From Pycnococcus provasolii (lineage: Eukaryota > Chlorophyta > Pseudoscourfieldiophyceae > Pseudoscourfieldiales > Pycnococcaceae): a DNA stretch of 64,000 nucleotides. The stretch is taken from NCBI GenBank assembly GCA_938743325.2, contig OW568863.1, positions 1,240,001-1,304,000 of the forward strand, written 5' to 3'. Shown piece after piece: positions 46,252 to 54,686 of the stretch. Every line of letters begins with the position of its first letter. Positions within the stretch are counted from its first letter, which is position 1. Below the pieces are notes generated by a model. That model searched no databases. It worked only from the letters and a program-made list of their open reading frames with translations, and was not told the DNA's origin. The position numbers were made by a program, and so were the translations under genes.

Positions 46252-49200
46252 TCACCCCGTATTTCCCATCGCAATCGCAATCGCCTTCATGGTGATGATG
46301 AGCGCATCCTCCACGATGATCTGGTACTGCGCGCGACGATCCGCAACCTCCGCCGTCGCCATCGTTGGACTCGACAGCGAGCACATCGCCGCAAGGTCTG
46401 CATCCGCCTCGAACGTGTTAGCCTCGCTCGGCCAGACATTGTCGTCCACGATCGCGCGGAGCTCCTTCAGCAGATGAGCTTGCATGACATTCAACGGCGT
46501 CACGTACGGAAGGCGCAGCTCGAGCTTGCGTAGCAGATTGAGCTTGAGCTGGTGGCTTGCTGAGCAGTGAAATTCCGAGGTGTTCACCTCCTTCACCGCC
46601 TGCCCGAGGAGATCGGGTGCGCCAGGACTCTTCGATGCAAGTTCCGTGAACGGATGCAGTACTCCGTAGTGCTTGCCACCGTCATCCTCTTCTTCGTCAC
46701 CGTCGTAGAGAGAAGAGAGTTTCGCCGCCGCCGATGCCGCGGGCTCCTCCTCCTCTGTTGTTGCCGCCGGCTCGTTGCTGCTGTCGTCGATGCTGTTGTC
46801 GAACATGTATTTTTTCCCCGCATTCAACACGTCGAAGATGGCACTCTTGGTCTTACGGAAACTCGCACGAAGCGACGATCCGAGCTCTTTCAATTCGGTA
46901 GCTTCGCTGGGGAGAAGCATCCTCTCGTACAGCTTCGCGCATCGCTCGTCCGCTTTCATCAAAACCATCTCCACCATGTCCATCGTCACCTGGAAGAACG
47001 GCCACTCGCTGTACATGGTCGCAATTGTGTCGAGATCGCCGAAAGATTCGAACGCCTCGCCTATGCCAAGCCAGACGGGGAGATGAAATCGCGTCTGCGT
47101 CCACGCGAAAATCCACGGAATGGCTCGCAGGCTTTCAACGCCAGCATCCGCCTTGCGTCGACTCGGTCGACTTCCAATGTTCATCCGCCCAAGCTCGAGC
47201 TCAGGTGTCACCTTCTTGAAGAACGGAATGAACAGCGGGTTCTGGAATACCACACCACGGTACGCCGAGCAGCTCCTCTCGCTCAGCGTGTCCATCACCT
47301 CACGCCACTTCGCCTTGGGCTGACGCGGCGGCGCAAGCGTGTGCTCGAGGACCGCGGTTGTGTACATGTCAAAGGTGCGAAATGCAAGCTCCGTGCTTCC
47401 AAAGTCCTGCTCGATCACCTCTCCCTGAATGGTGAGACGAAGGCGGCCATCGACCGTCTCGGGAGGCTGGCTGAGAATGGCGAGGTGCGCGGGGCCTCCG
47501 CCGCGGCCTACGGTGCCACCGCGTCCGTGGAACAGTGTCAGCTTCACGCCGTGAGCCTTAGACACCTTCGCGAGCTTCTCCTGCCCTTCGTACAGCCCCC
47601 AAGCCGCCGCGAGTCGTCCAGCATCTTTCCCACTGTCGCTGTAGCCAACCATAACCTCCTGCGAGCGTGCAAAGTTCGTGCCAATGTATCCGTTGTACAC
47701 CGCATTGGTGTAGAGTGCTTCCATCACCGATGGCGAGCGCTGAAGGTCGTCAAGCTTCTCAAACAGAGGCACGACGCGCATCGGCTTGCTGTTCGACCCG
47801 CCGACGCTCGCCTCACGCTGGAGCAGCACCACAGCGAGCACATCTGACGCCTGCTGGCACATCGAGATGACGTAAGCACCGAGGCTGTCGGGTGGAAGCT
47901 TGGAGATGCACGCACACGTGCGCAGCACCTCCACGTCATCCTCGGTAAATGCGCTACTCGTCTCGTAGTCACGCGGCAGAAGTGGTCGCTTACCACCGAG
48001 CTCCTTTGAGATGAAGGCAACACGGTCGTCTTCATCCCACGAGAGGTAACTGCCCAAGCCGAGGTGTCGCGTGATGGCGTCAATTGCGTGAGCGTGTCGA
48101 TCGCTTTCCTGGCGAACGTCAAGCTTCAGCAGAGCGAGCCCGAACGCGCGAACTTGTCGGATCACGTCGACGAGAAATCCGTTCGCGGTGGCATTGTCTC
48201 CCACCTCGATGAGACTCTCTTGAATGAGAAGCAGCGGAGTGAGCAGATGCTGCGTTTCGCTGTACACGCACTCGAAGCGATCTTTCCAGCTTGCGGAAGA
48301 GGGACTGTCGCCGCCAAACTGCTCGTGGTAGCCCGGCTGCCCTGGGAGAATGAACGACGTGTTGTCATCCATAAGCGCAACGAGGCTGGCTCCGTCGCGA
48401 TTCGACAGCGTAGAAAGCAAGAGCTGCTTGGTATTCCACAGCTTGTCACGCACGTAGCTCAGTACGCATCGATACGGCTCAGTCTCAGGCAGCGGGTAGA
48501 GGAAATCCTCGTAGTTGCGCTGCGTGCACCGCTCTCGGTAGACGTGATCACTCGTAAAGTTCGACGTGCTCGAGTTGGTCCTGGGAAAACCCGTACTCGC
48601 GTTAGAATCCTGGCGACCGCGCGGCGCCTGCTCGCGCTCGTGCTGCGTGTAATGCGGTCCAAGGTCGCTCTTGAAGCACTTCGTGATGTCGTTGACGAAC
48701 GATCGCAGCTTCGCACTGCACCGCCAGCTTGACAGCTCGTTCAGAAGGAGCGAAATCTGCGCAAAGTAGAGGTCAATTGCACGGATGCGATTCGTCACAA
48801 CTACCTCATACGTCGTCTCCGCGGTGACGAAGGGATTTCCGTCACGATCGCCTCCCATCCACGTGCTGAATCGGAACAGATCTGCGCCGTCGTTCGGCAG
48901 CGGCGGAAGGCCGGCATGCCCGAGCGTCATATTCATGCGCCGGATGTAGGCGGGTACGCTCGAGAACACAGTCTCAGTCACGTACGACAGACCCACGCGC
49001 GCCTCTGACTGCGGCGTGGGACGGCTGCGTCGAATCTCGTCCGTCCTCCACGACTCTTCAATCGCCGCGAGCATCATGTCGACTGATGCCATCTTCTCGA
49101 ATCGGTTCATCTTCTCGCCGTGCTGGATGCGCAGCAGGTTGCTGCGAACGACCGCCTGCTTCTTGAGCAGAGATCGTCGAGTTGCCTGTGTGGGATGCGC

Positions 49201-49872
49201 TGTGAACACGAATTCCACCTGCTGCTCAGCGAGCGCGAAGTAGATCTGGTCGATGTCAATTCCACTTTTCACGAGCCTTCGTATCGACTGGTCGATCGAT
49301 CGCGTCGGACGAACGGCGCCACCAATTCCAGCCTCACGCTCGCTTATGACGTCCGCCACCTCCTCGGTGAGCGAATGCATACTAAGCATGTTGCTGAATG
49401 CCGAGGCGACAAGCACGATGTCCGCCGGACTCATGCTCTGCACAAATTTCTCGAGGCTCCCAAAGTCGTCGTCTTCGCCAGTCGCCGTCCATTTCTGTGC
49501 GAGCTCGTAGATCTGCTCCACTTTCTGCGCGACGTGCGGGTGGCTCTTGCGAATGAGTGTCATTAGCATGTTACGTAGCAGGCGGTCGTCGTCGTGCAGA
49601 TCTGCGAGGGTATTTTCACCACCGAAGCTAACCTGTCGTAGCGCAGGTGGGAGTGACGGCAGGTTGAATTGTTGTTCTTCTTTGCTGTCCCGAGTGTCCT
49701 CCAGGCTTCGTCGCGGCGAGCTGAGTTCCGTCGTGAAGGATCCGTACGACGCATTCCCGAAGAGCGAAGCCAAGAGACCTCCTCCACCGACATTTGCGGT
49801 ACGTTGTTGTTGTGGTGGTCGTGGTGGCGTGCCCTCGCCGCCATCATCGTCGCGATCCGCCGCCGCCATCAT
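46252..49872 (-). CDS. PPC: Phosphoenolpyruvate carboxylase
   Basis: 1206 residues, longer than the ~970 of plant-type enzymes. Catalytic motifs: VFTAHPTQATRRSLL (active His), MGGDRDGNPFVT, VGYSDSGKDAGRLAA and LFHGRGGTVGRGGGPAHLAI. The N-terminal 95 residues are low complexity with no obvious phosphorylatable plant Ser motif. A Glu/Ser/Ala-rich insert near the C-terminus (NEPAATTEEEEPAASAAAKL) precedes the conserved end. The terminus is GNTG, where plant-type PEPC has QNTG and bacterial-type often RNTG. The enzyme makes oxaloacetate from PEP and bicarbonate. ATG 49872 (two ATG in a row); the frame extends to 50157 without an ATG. Confidence 0.94.
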   Translation of the reverse strand: MMAAADRDDDGGEGTPPRPPQQQRTANVGGGGLLASLFGNASYGSFTTELSSPRRSLEDTRDSKEEQQFNLPSLPPALRQVSFGGENTLADLHDDDRLLRNMLMTLIRKSHPHVAQKVEQIYELAQKWTATGEDDDFGSLEKFVQSMSPADIVLVASAFSNMLSMHSLTEEVADVISEREAGIGGAVRPTRSIDQSIRRLVKSGIDIDQIYFALAEQQVEFVFTAHPTQATRRSLLKKQAVVRSNLLRIQHGEKMNRFEKMASVDMMLAAIEESWRTDEIRRSRPTPQSEARVGLSYVTETVFSSVPAYIRRMNMTLGHAGLPPLPNDGADLFRFSTWMGGDRDGNPFVTAETTYEVVVTNRIRAIDLYFAQISLLLNELSSWRCSAKLRSFVNDITKCFKSDLGPHYTQHEREQAPRGRQDSNASTGFPRTNSSTSNFTSDHVYRERCTQRNYEDFLYPLPETEPYRCVLSYVRDKLWNTKQLLLSTLSNRDGASLVALMDDNTSFILPGQPGYHEQFGGDSPSSASWKDRFECVYSETQHLLTPLLLIQESLIEVGDNATANGFLVDVIRQVRAFGLALLKLDVRQESDRHAHAIDAITRHLGLGSYLSWDEDDRVAFISKELGGKRPLLPRDYETSSAFTEDDVEVLRTCACISKLPPDSLGAYVISMCQQASDVLAVVLLQREASVGGSNSKPMRVVPLFEKLDDLQRSPSVMEALYTNAVYNGYIGTNFARSQEVMVGYSDSGKDAGRLAAAWGLYEGQEKLAKVSKAHGVKLTLFHGRGGTVGRGGGPAHLAILSQPPETVDGRLRLTIQGEVIEQDFGSTELAFRTFDMYTTAVLEHTLAPPRQPKAKWREVMDTLSERSCSAYRGVVFQNPLFIPFFKKVTPELELGRMNIGSRPSRRKADAGVESLRAIPWIFAWTQTRFHLPVWLGIGEAFESFGDLDTIATMYSEWPFFQVTMDMVEMVLMKADERCAKLYERMLLPSEATELKELGSSLRASFRKTKSAIFDVLNAGKKYMFDNSIDDSSNEPAATTEEEEPAASAAAKLSSLYDGDEEEDDGGKHYGVLHPFTELASKSPGAPDLLGQAVKEVNTSEFHCSASHQLKLNLLRKLELRLPYVTPLNVMQAHLLKELRAIVDDNVWPSEANTFEADADLAAMCSLSSPTMATAEVADRRAQYQIIVEDALIITMKAIAIAMGNTG

Positions 49873-50226
49873 GGTTGGTTTGTTCCGTTGTTTGCGATAG
49901 GTGCAAAGGAATAATGGGACCGAAAATAAATAAATCGGCAGAACTCCGACGCGTGGTCCCTTGATGCCTTTTCCTTTCCCAATTTTCCGGATGTGATCTC
50001 GACTTTTCGCTATGCACTGGGGGGGCGGCGGCTGTGGGCGGTACAAATTTCCAAGTTGGGGTTCCACTCGTTGTCCCCCCTCCCCCTCCTCCGACCTGCT
50101 TTGCCCCGAGACCCTCCCCGAACCCGAAGCAGCTCTCACTCTACTCTTTGAACACATTCACATTCACCGAGACGTGCGCGCGCGCGTGTGTGGTAACTTG
50201 CTCGCTCGCTCGCTCGTCAAATCGTC
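49873..50226. promoter_or_regulatory. Divergent promoter region
   Basis: 354 bp between PEPC (-) and the coiled-coil gene (+). Contains GTTGGGGTTCCAC and CCCGAACCCGAAGCAGC (about 50055-50130), related to the recurrent motif, and a GCGCGCG run at about 50178-50187. Confidence 0.45.
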
Positions 50227-52308
50227 ATGCCTCCCTCGGTGCTGGGGTCGCTGACGAACATGATGAGGAACGGAGGTGGTGGTGGCGGTGGTGGTGCATG
50301 CTTCGGTGCACCTGCGACGAATTCGCCGGCGCCAGATAATAAGAAAAAGCAGCAGCAGCCAGAAGCGAAAGGAAGCACAAAGAAAAAGAAGAAGGCGCAA
50401 GACAACAACAACAACAACAACAACAATCAGCAGCATGGCTTTGCAATCGTGACCAACAACAGCAGTGATGAGGCAGCAGCAGCAGCACCAGGAGCGCTCG
50501 CAGTCATTGACAACAACGACAACGACAACGACGGGTCACTTGGCTCAGACTTAGCGCTCGTCACAATGGGTGGTGGTGGTGTCGACGACGACATGATTGC
50601 CAAGCAGATTGAGTCGCTGCGCAGGTCCGCGGTAGATCTCACCAAGGAGCAGGACGGCGCGCGCCAGCTCGCGAAGAAGTATGCCGCGGAGTCGCGCGAG
50701 TGGGAGGGGCGCTATCAACGCGTCAACAAGCAGCTCGAGGACAGGGAACGTGATCTGCTCGAGATCAAGACGGACGTCGAGAAGTGCATGCAGATGAAAA
50801 CTTTTTTCGAGGAGAAGTTTCGCATGGCAGATGCCGTCATCAGCCAGTGCGTGGACGAGGTGAGCACGACGAAACGCCTTCACGAGAGGCACACGGAGGA
50901 CTCGGTGAAGAACTGGGAGCGCGTGCAGAAGGATCACACGGAGAGGTGCGCACGCACGGAGCAGCAGCTCACGGAGGTCACTCGCCGGCTCGAGATTACG
51001 GACGGCGAGAAGCGCGTGGCCCTCGAGTCGTCGGAGTCTCTCTCGCAGGAGTGCAAGGAGCTGACGGCGAAGCTGCATGCGACGGAGCTGAAAATGCACG
51101 AAACTGTGCAGAAGTACGAGAAGGAGCTTACCGAGCTGAAGCAGGAGGAGAAGCGCCTCGAGAGCATGATCACGCACAAGCACACGGAGGTGGAGCGTGG
51201 GACGGAGGCGCTGTTCGCGCTCAAGGACAAGCATAGCGAACTGCAGACGAAGCATGGCGCGCTGACCGCGGAAGTCGAGGCTCTACGCACGGCTTCCGAG
51301 GCGGAGGTGGAACGTCTCAAGGGTCGCGCGGATGCGGCGGATGCCGCTCGCGAAAGACTCCGTGACGAAATCGAACAGATGCGAACGTCGCTTTCGGAGG
51401 TGACGAAGGAGCGCGACCTGAATGCCCAGCGCGTCGACGCGCTCACATGTGACTTGGATATGGCGCGCAGTGAGCACGCCACAGCGCTCGCACAGGCGGA
51501 GGAGGATCGCGAGGCTGCTGTGACTGCAGCAGCGGCGAAGGAGACCGAGCACGGACAAGTCCTCGGTGAGGAGGTGGGCAAGCTGTCAGCTCAGGTAGTG
51601 TCACTCGAGCGCGAGCTTGCGGAAACTCGCCTTTCGGTCGACACGGAAGTACGTCGCAAAACATCGGAGCTGGCGGAGCAGAATCGCGTGCAGATTGAGC
51701 AGCTGCAGAAGCGCAATGACGCGGAGATGCGTGAGGCATCGAATGCTCTGGCAGAGGCTAAGCAGCATGCTGAAAATCTTGAGCAAGTCGTGGGAGAATT
51801 GAAGCGTGATTTGCGCGCGGCGACGACTACTGGAGCAGCACGTGTGGCGGGAGGATCTCACCATCGATCATTGCACAACCACCACCAACAGACGGTGCGT
51901 GCATCGTCGAAAAAGCCGACATCCATCCTCACCACGGGTGGTGGTGACGGTGACGGTGGAGCAGGCGGTACGGGATTACGATCGACGAAACCGCCGCCGC
52001 CGCCACTTACCACCACGACGAACACGAAGAAGAAGGGTGCTGCTGCCGCTGCTATAGACGGCGGGGCGGTAAGCAGCAAGCACCTCCCCACGATGAGCGC
52101 GGGTACTTTTGGCCAGCCGGCTCCCTCGTCATCCACCTTTGGCACATTCGCTCGACGCAAGAAGAAGTCGACAGCCAGCGGTGGCATTGGCGGTGCGCCG
52201 ACGGCGACGGCGAAAGCGAAGAAGGCGGCGCACGCCGCCGCACGCCGCGAGACGGTCGCGGCAGCTTGGCCAGAAAGTCCTCCTCACGATCCTTTTTTCG
52301 ACTTTTGA
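50227..52308 (+). CDS. Large coiled-coil protein, unknown
   Basis: 693 residues. Residues 1-110 are Gly/Asn/Gln/Lys-rich low complexity. From about 120 to 555 is an almost continuous coiled coil with heptads rich in Glu, Lys, Arg, Leu and Ala (for example LEKQELTELKQEEKRLESMI-like), no motor or GTPase domain. Residues 560-693 are Ser/Thr/Pro/Ala-rich, with basic patches and a C-terminus ending SPPHDPFFDF. This layout is shared by cytoskeletal/centriolar scaffold proteins, golgins and others. It is not specific. The start is the first ATG, preceded by a 5' flank with ACACATTCACATTCACCG. Confidence 0.75.
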   Translation: MPPSVLGSLTNMMRNGGGGGGGGACFGAPATNSPAPDNKKKQQQPEAKGSTKKKKKAQDNNNNNNNNQQHGFAIVTNNSSDEAAAAAPGALAVIDNNDNDNDGSLGSDLALVTMGGGGVDDDMIAKQIESLRRSAVDLTKEQDGARQLAKKYAAESREWEGRYQRVNKQLEDRERDLLEIKTDVEKCMQMKTFFEEKFRMADAVISQCVDEVSTTKRLHERHTEDSVKNWERVQKDHTERCARTEQQLTEVTRRLEITDGEKRVALESSESLSQECKELTAKLHATELKMHETVQKYEKELTELKQEEKRLESMITHKHTEVERGTEALFALKDKHSELQTKHGALTAEVEALRTASEAEVERLKGRADAADAARERLRDEIEQMRTSLSEVTKERDLNAQRVDALTCDLDMARSEHATALAQAEEDREAAVTAAAAKETEHGQVLGEEVGKLSAQVVSLERELAETRLSVDTEVRRKTSELAEQNRVQIEQLQKRNDAEMREASNALAEAKQHAENLEQVVGELKRDLRAATTTGAARVAGGSHHRSLHNHHQQTVRASSKKPTSILTTGGGDGDGGAGGTGLRSTKPPPPPLTTTTNTKKKGAAAAAIDGGAVSSKHLPTMSAGTFGQPAPSSSTFGTFARRKKKSTASGGIGGAPTATAKAKKAAHAAARRETVAAAWPESPPHDPFFDF

Positions 52309-52647
52309 GTATTACGACGACCTTGTTGTCAAGCATCTGCCTGAATTGCAAAGAACAACAAAATGACGATGCGGTGGTGGAGTGAATGATGACGATGACA
52401 ATGACATGGGATGGTGGATGGAACAAGACGTACCAACCACGCGCTGCCGCGGCTGAATATATTATTTATCGACTTTTTGCTTGCTGCGAGATTTATTGCG
52501 CGCGCGTGGTGGCACGGTGGGGTAAGGCTTTGATGATCAGCTGATAATTTATCTTGAAGAATCAAAAAGACATATTACCAATCTTCTTTCACATCCCGTC
52601 CGTGCTGCATGCATGCTGTCCTTTTCTCCCTCCACCAGTTCCCATTA
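52309..52647. other. Convergent 3' flank region, no gene seen
   Basis: 339 bp between convergent stops at 52308 (+) and 52648 (-). AT-richer, no recognisable motif. Confidence 0.4.
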
Positions 52648-53694
52648 TTATCCTTGTTGTTGTTCTTTCATCATGGCTGCTGCAAACGCGCCTAGGCTTG
52701 AAGGAAGCGATTCGAGCGAGATGCCAGCTTGTCGGAGCGCATCTGCGACCTGCTTCGGGTCAACAACATGACGTTCCTTGTCATCGCCACTACCAACGGC
52801 GGCGTCGGCGGCGTCGGAACCATCCACTTCCTCCACTTCCTCCATCTCCTCCTCCTCCTCCTCCTGCACGCGTGCTTCCTCATCTGCGCGTGCTTCCTCC
52901 TCATCTGGCTCTTCAGCCGCCGGCACCTCTCCGCGCTCCTCCCCTCCCTCCTCTATCTTATTCTCTTCATCATCTTCCTCCTCCTGAACATGATCCACGC
53001 GCGGCTTCTTGTTCGAGGGCGACGGCGGCGATGGGAGCTTCGAATTTTGCCCCTGCTGCTTGATCGAGGGGAGTACGAAACCTGCTTCACGCATTGCCTC
53101 TGGACTCTCGCAGATTGTTGTGTCGCAATTGCCCAATTGGATCTCAAAGAGCTGTGTTCCATCTTCGGCTTTGTTGTCGTATTTCCTGACGAGCTTTGCC
53201 TTTGCGAACCCAGCGGGGTCGAATACGCCCAAAAAATGTTCGCGGTTTTCGGGTAGGATGGCGTCGACACTGAGAAAAAACGTCGACCCAACTCGCCAGC
53301 GGCGGTTTGTGGCTGGCAGAGCGGCGGTCGCGGTCTTCGACGATGACGGTTGCTTTCGCTTCGCGGAACCCACTAACTGCTGTTGTGTCGCGGCGAACAC
53401 GAGATCCAGGAAATCGTCTAATTTCTGCGGCATTAAGGATGGCGGATCCTGCGTCCACATCGGCTGCTGCTTTTCGGCATCGTCCACGACGCCACCCACA
53501 GCCATGGGCAGCAGATGTGATTTACTTTTCTTTGCCGCCGCGGACGCCATCCCTGTGGCAGGAGCAGGGGGAGGAGGAGCCTTCTCCTTCATTTTATTCT
53601 TATTATTATCGTCACGACGATGCGACGATGGCGTAGGCGTCGGCATAGCCATCAACTGCGCCGTGGCATTGGCATCGTCGTGGGAGACGGACAT
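52648..53694 (-). CDS. Acidic low-complexity protein with a short conserved-looking core, unknown
   Basis: 348 residues from ATG 53694 (the frame is open further but only with GTG). Residues about 130-210 look folded: RRWRVGSTFFLSVDAILPEN, HFLGVFDPAGFAKAKLVRKY, LFEIQLGNCDTTICESP. This is followed by an acidic Glu/Asp-rich run (about 235-300) and a small C-terminal helix (VADALRQAGISLESLPSSLG). Basic patches (KKSKSH, NKKPR) may be nuclear signals. No family recognised. Confidence 0.6.
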   Translation of the reverse strand: MSVSHDDANATAQLMAMPTPTPSSHRRDDNNKNKMKEKAPPPPAPATGMASAAAKKSKSHLLPMAVGGVVDDAEKQQPMWTQDPPSLMPQKLDDFLDLVFAATQQQLVGSAKRKQPSSSKTATAALPATNRRWRVGSTFFLSVDAILPENREHFLGVFDPAGFAKAKLVRKYDNKAEDGTQLFEIQLGNCDTTICESPEAMREAGFVLPSIKQQGQNSKLPSPPSPSNKKPRVDHVQEEEDDEENKIEEGGEERGEVPAAEEPDEEEARADEEARVQEEEEEEMEEVEEVDGSDAADAAVGSGDDKERHVVDPKQVADALRQAGISLESLPSSLGAFAAAMMKEQQQG

Positions 53695-53893
53695 GGCGAG
53701 GCAGGCTGCGAGATTTGTGCGCGGGAAAATTGGTTCAGATGTCACGCACGTTGTGGCAAGTCCATCGGGGCGTGATCGGGGCGGGCGGGAATTGCGAGTT
53801 CGGGGTCAGATTATGATTGGGGGTTTGTCTGGGACCAGCCGTGGAAATCACGCGTGCACTGTACATGTTGGTGGTATTCTTACAAAAACAAGC

Positions 53894-54400
53894 TCACTCG
53901 CCTGGTGTCGCGACTCCTGTCGTCGTTTCACCCAGACCGTACGCGGCTCTCGCAGCGTTATCGCGGAGGAACGTCCAGCTCGCAAACTGCTGCTGCTGGC
54001 AAGCCTGCTTGACGTTGCCGTTCTTGATGGCGGCGCGGAACGCGGACGTCTGCAGGAGCTCGAGGAACGCGAGCGCGTGCGGGTACTGTACGTGCTGGCA
54101 GTACGGCGGCTTGGTCCAGTAGAGCAGGTACTCGAGGAACATCACGAAGCTCTCGTCGTCGAAGTACCCGTGCATGGCAAGGTGGTGCAAGTACGCCGGG
54201 TTGGCGAGGCTGGATACGAACTCGAGTTCGAGCGCGAATCTCTCCTCTTCTGTGGCTGCCGTGACGATGCTTGGTGGTTGTCCTGCTGGTGCGGAGTCTT
54301 GTCCGTTAGCGTTCGCGTCTTTATTGTTGTCGCGAGCAGGTGCGGGTTGATCGGCACCTGCGGCATCCACCATGGTCACGTCGCCATCCTGCGAGGCCAT
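53894..54400 (-). CDS. MED31: Mediator complex subunit 31
   Basis: 168 residues. The family core spans about 50-140: ERFALELEFVSSLANPAYLH, HLAMHGYFDDESFVMFLEYL, YWTKPPYCQHVQYPHALAFL and ELLQTSAFRAAIKNGNVKQA. This is the MED31 (Soh1) fold, in the Mediator middle module of RNA polymerase II transcription. Length fits (core ~100 residues plus tails). The N-terminal 45 residues and C-terminus are low complexity. ATG 54400. Shares a divergent promoter of 286 bp with NSUN2, which holds AACCCCGAAAGAATCC at 54457-54472. Confidence 0.93.
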   Translation of the reverse strand: MASQDGDVTMVDAAGADQPAPARDNNKDANANGQDSAPAGQPPSIVTAATEEERFALELEFVSSLANPAYLHHLAMHGYFDDESFVMFLEYLLYWTKPPYCQHVQYPHALAFLELLQTSAFRAAIKNGNVKQACQQQQFASWTFLRDNAARAAYGLGETTTGVATPGE

Positions 54401-54686
54401 GACTCCTGGAATGGACGCAGGGCAAGAATGAACGAGGAGGAAGAAGCCTACCTACTAACCCCGAAAGAATCCTGCGACCCCAACTGACCCCAACCCCCAA
54501 CTGAAATCCCCCCCATGCGGAGGCTTCTTGCGGAGGCGTTGAAGTGAACGCCGCCGCCGCGCCGCCGCCTCCCCTTCTTTCTCCCCCCTCCCCTCTCCAT
54601 ACTCGCCGGAACAAGGCCACCCATGCCACGGCAAACGGATGAGGACTCGGTTTCGGTGAGGCTCACCTAGCAGGTTCTCAGCCGTG

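Larger units (their letters stand above)
40889..46588. repeat. Three-copy tandem array of a TSP1 gene plus the PEPC 3' end
   Basis: Units at about 40889-42786, 42787-44702 and 44703-46588, each 1.89-1.92 kb. The array joins TSP1-gene promoter sequence to codons in the end of the convergent PEPC gene. Unit junctions are TTCACC followed by a C-run, which fits recombination at short C-rich microhomology. Conserved anchors (ACGCGAACGG) fall at 41038, 42962 and 44892. Promoters differ more than the coding parts. Confidence 0.9.

Noticed and set aside
46567-47847. Long plus-strand open frame antisense to PEPC
   Set aside because: GC-rich coding DNA gives long antisense frames by codon bias; no domain, no ATG context and PEPC on the other strand is certain.
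53009-54487. Long plus-strand frame over the acidic protein gene and MED31
   Set aside because: Spans two certain or likely minus-strand genes and their promoter; no domain.
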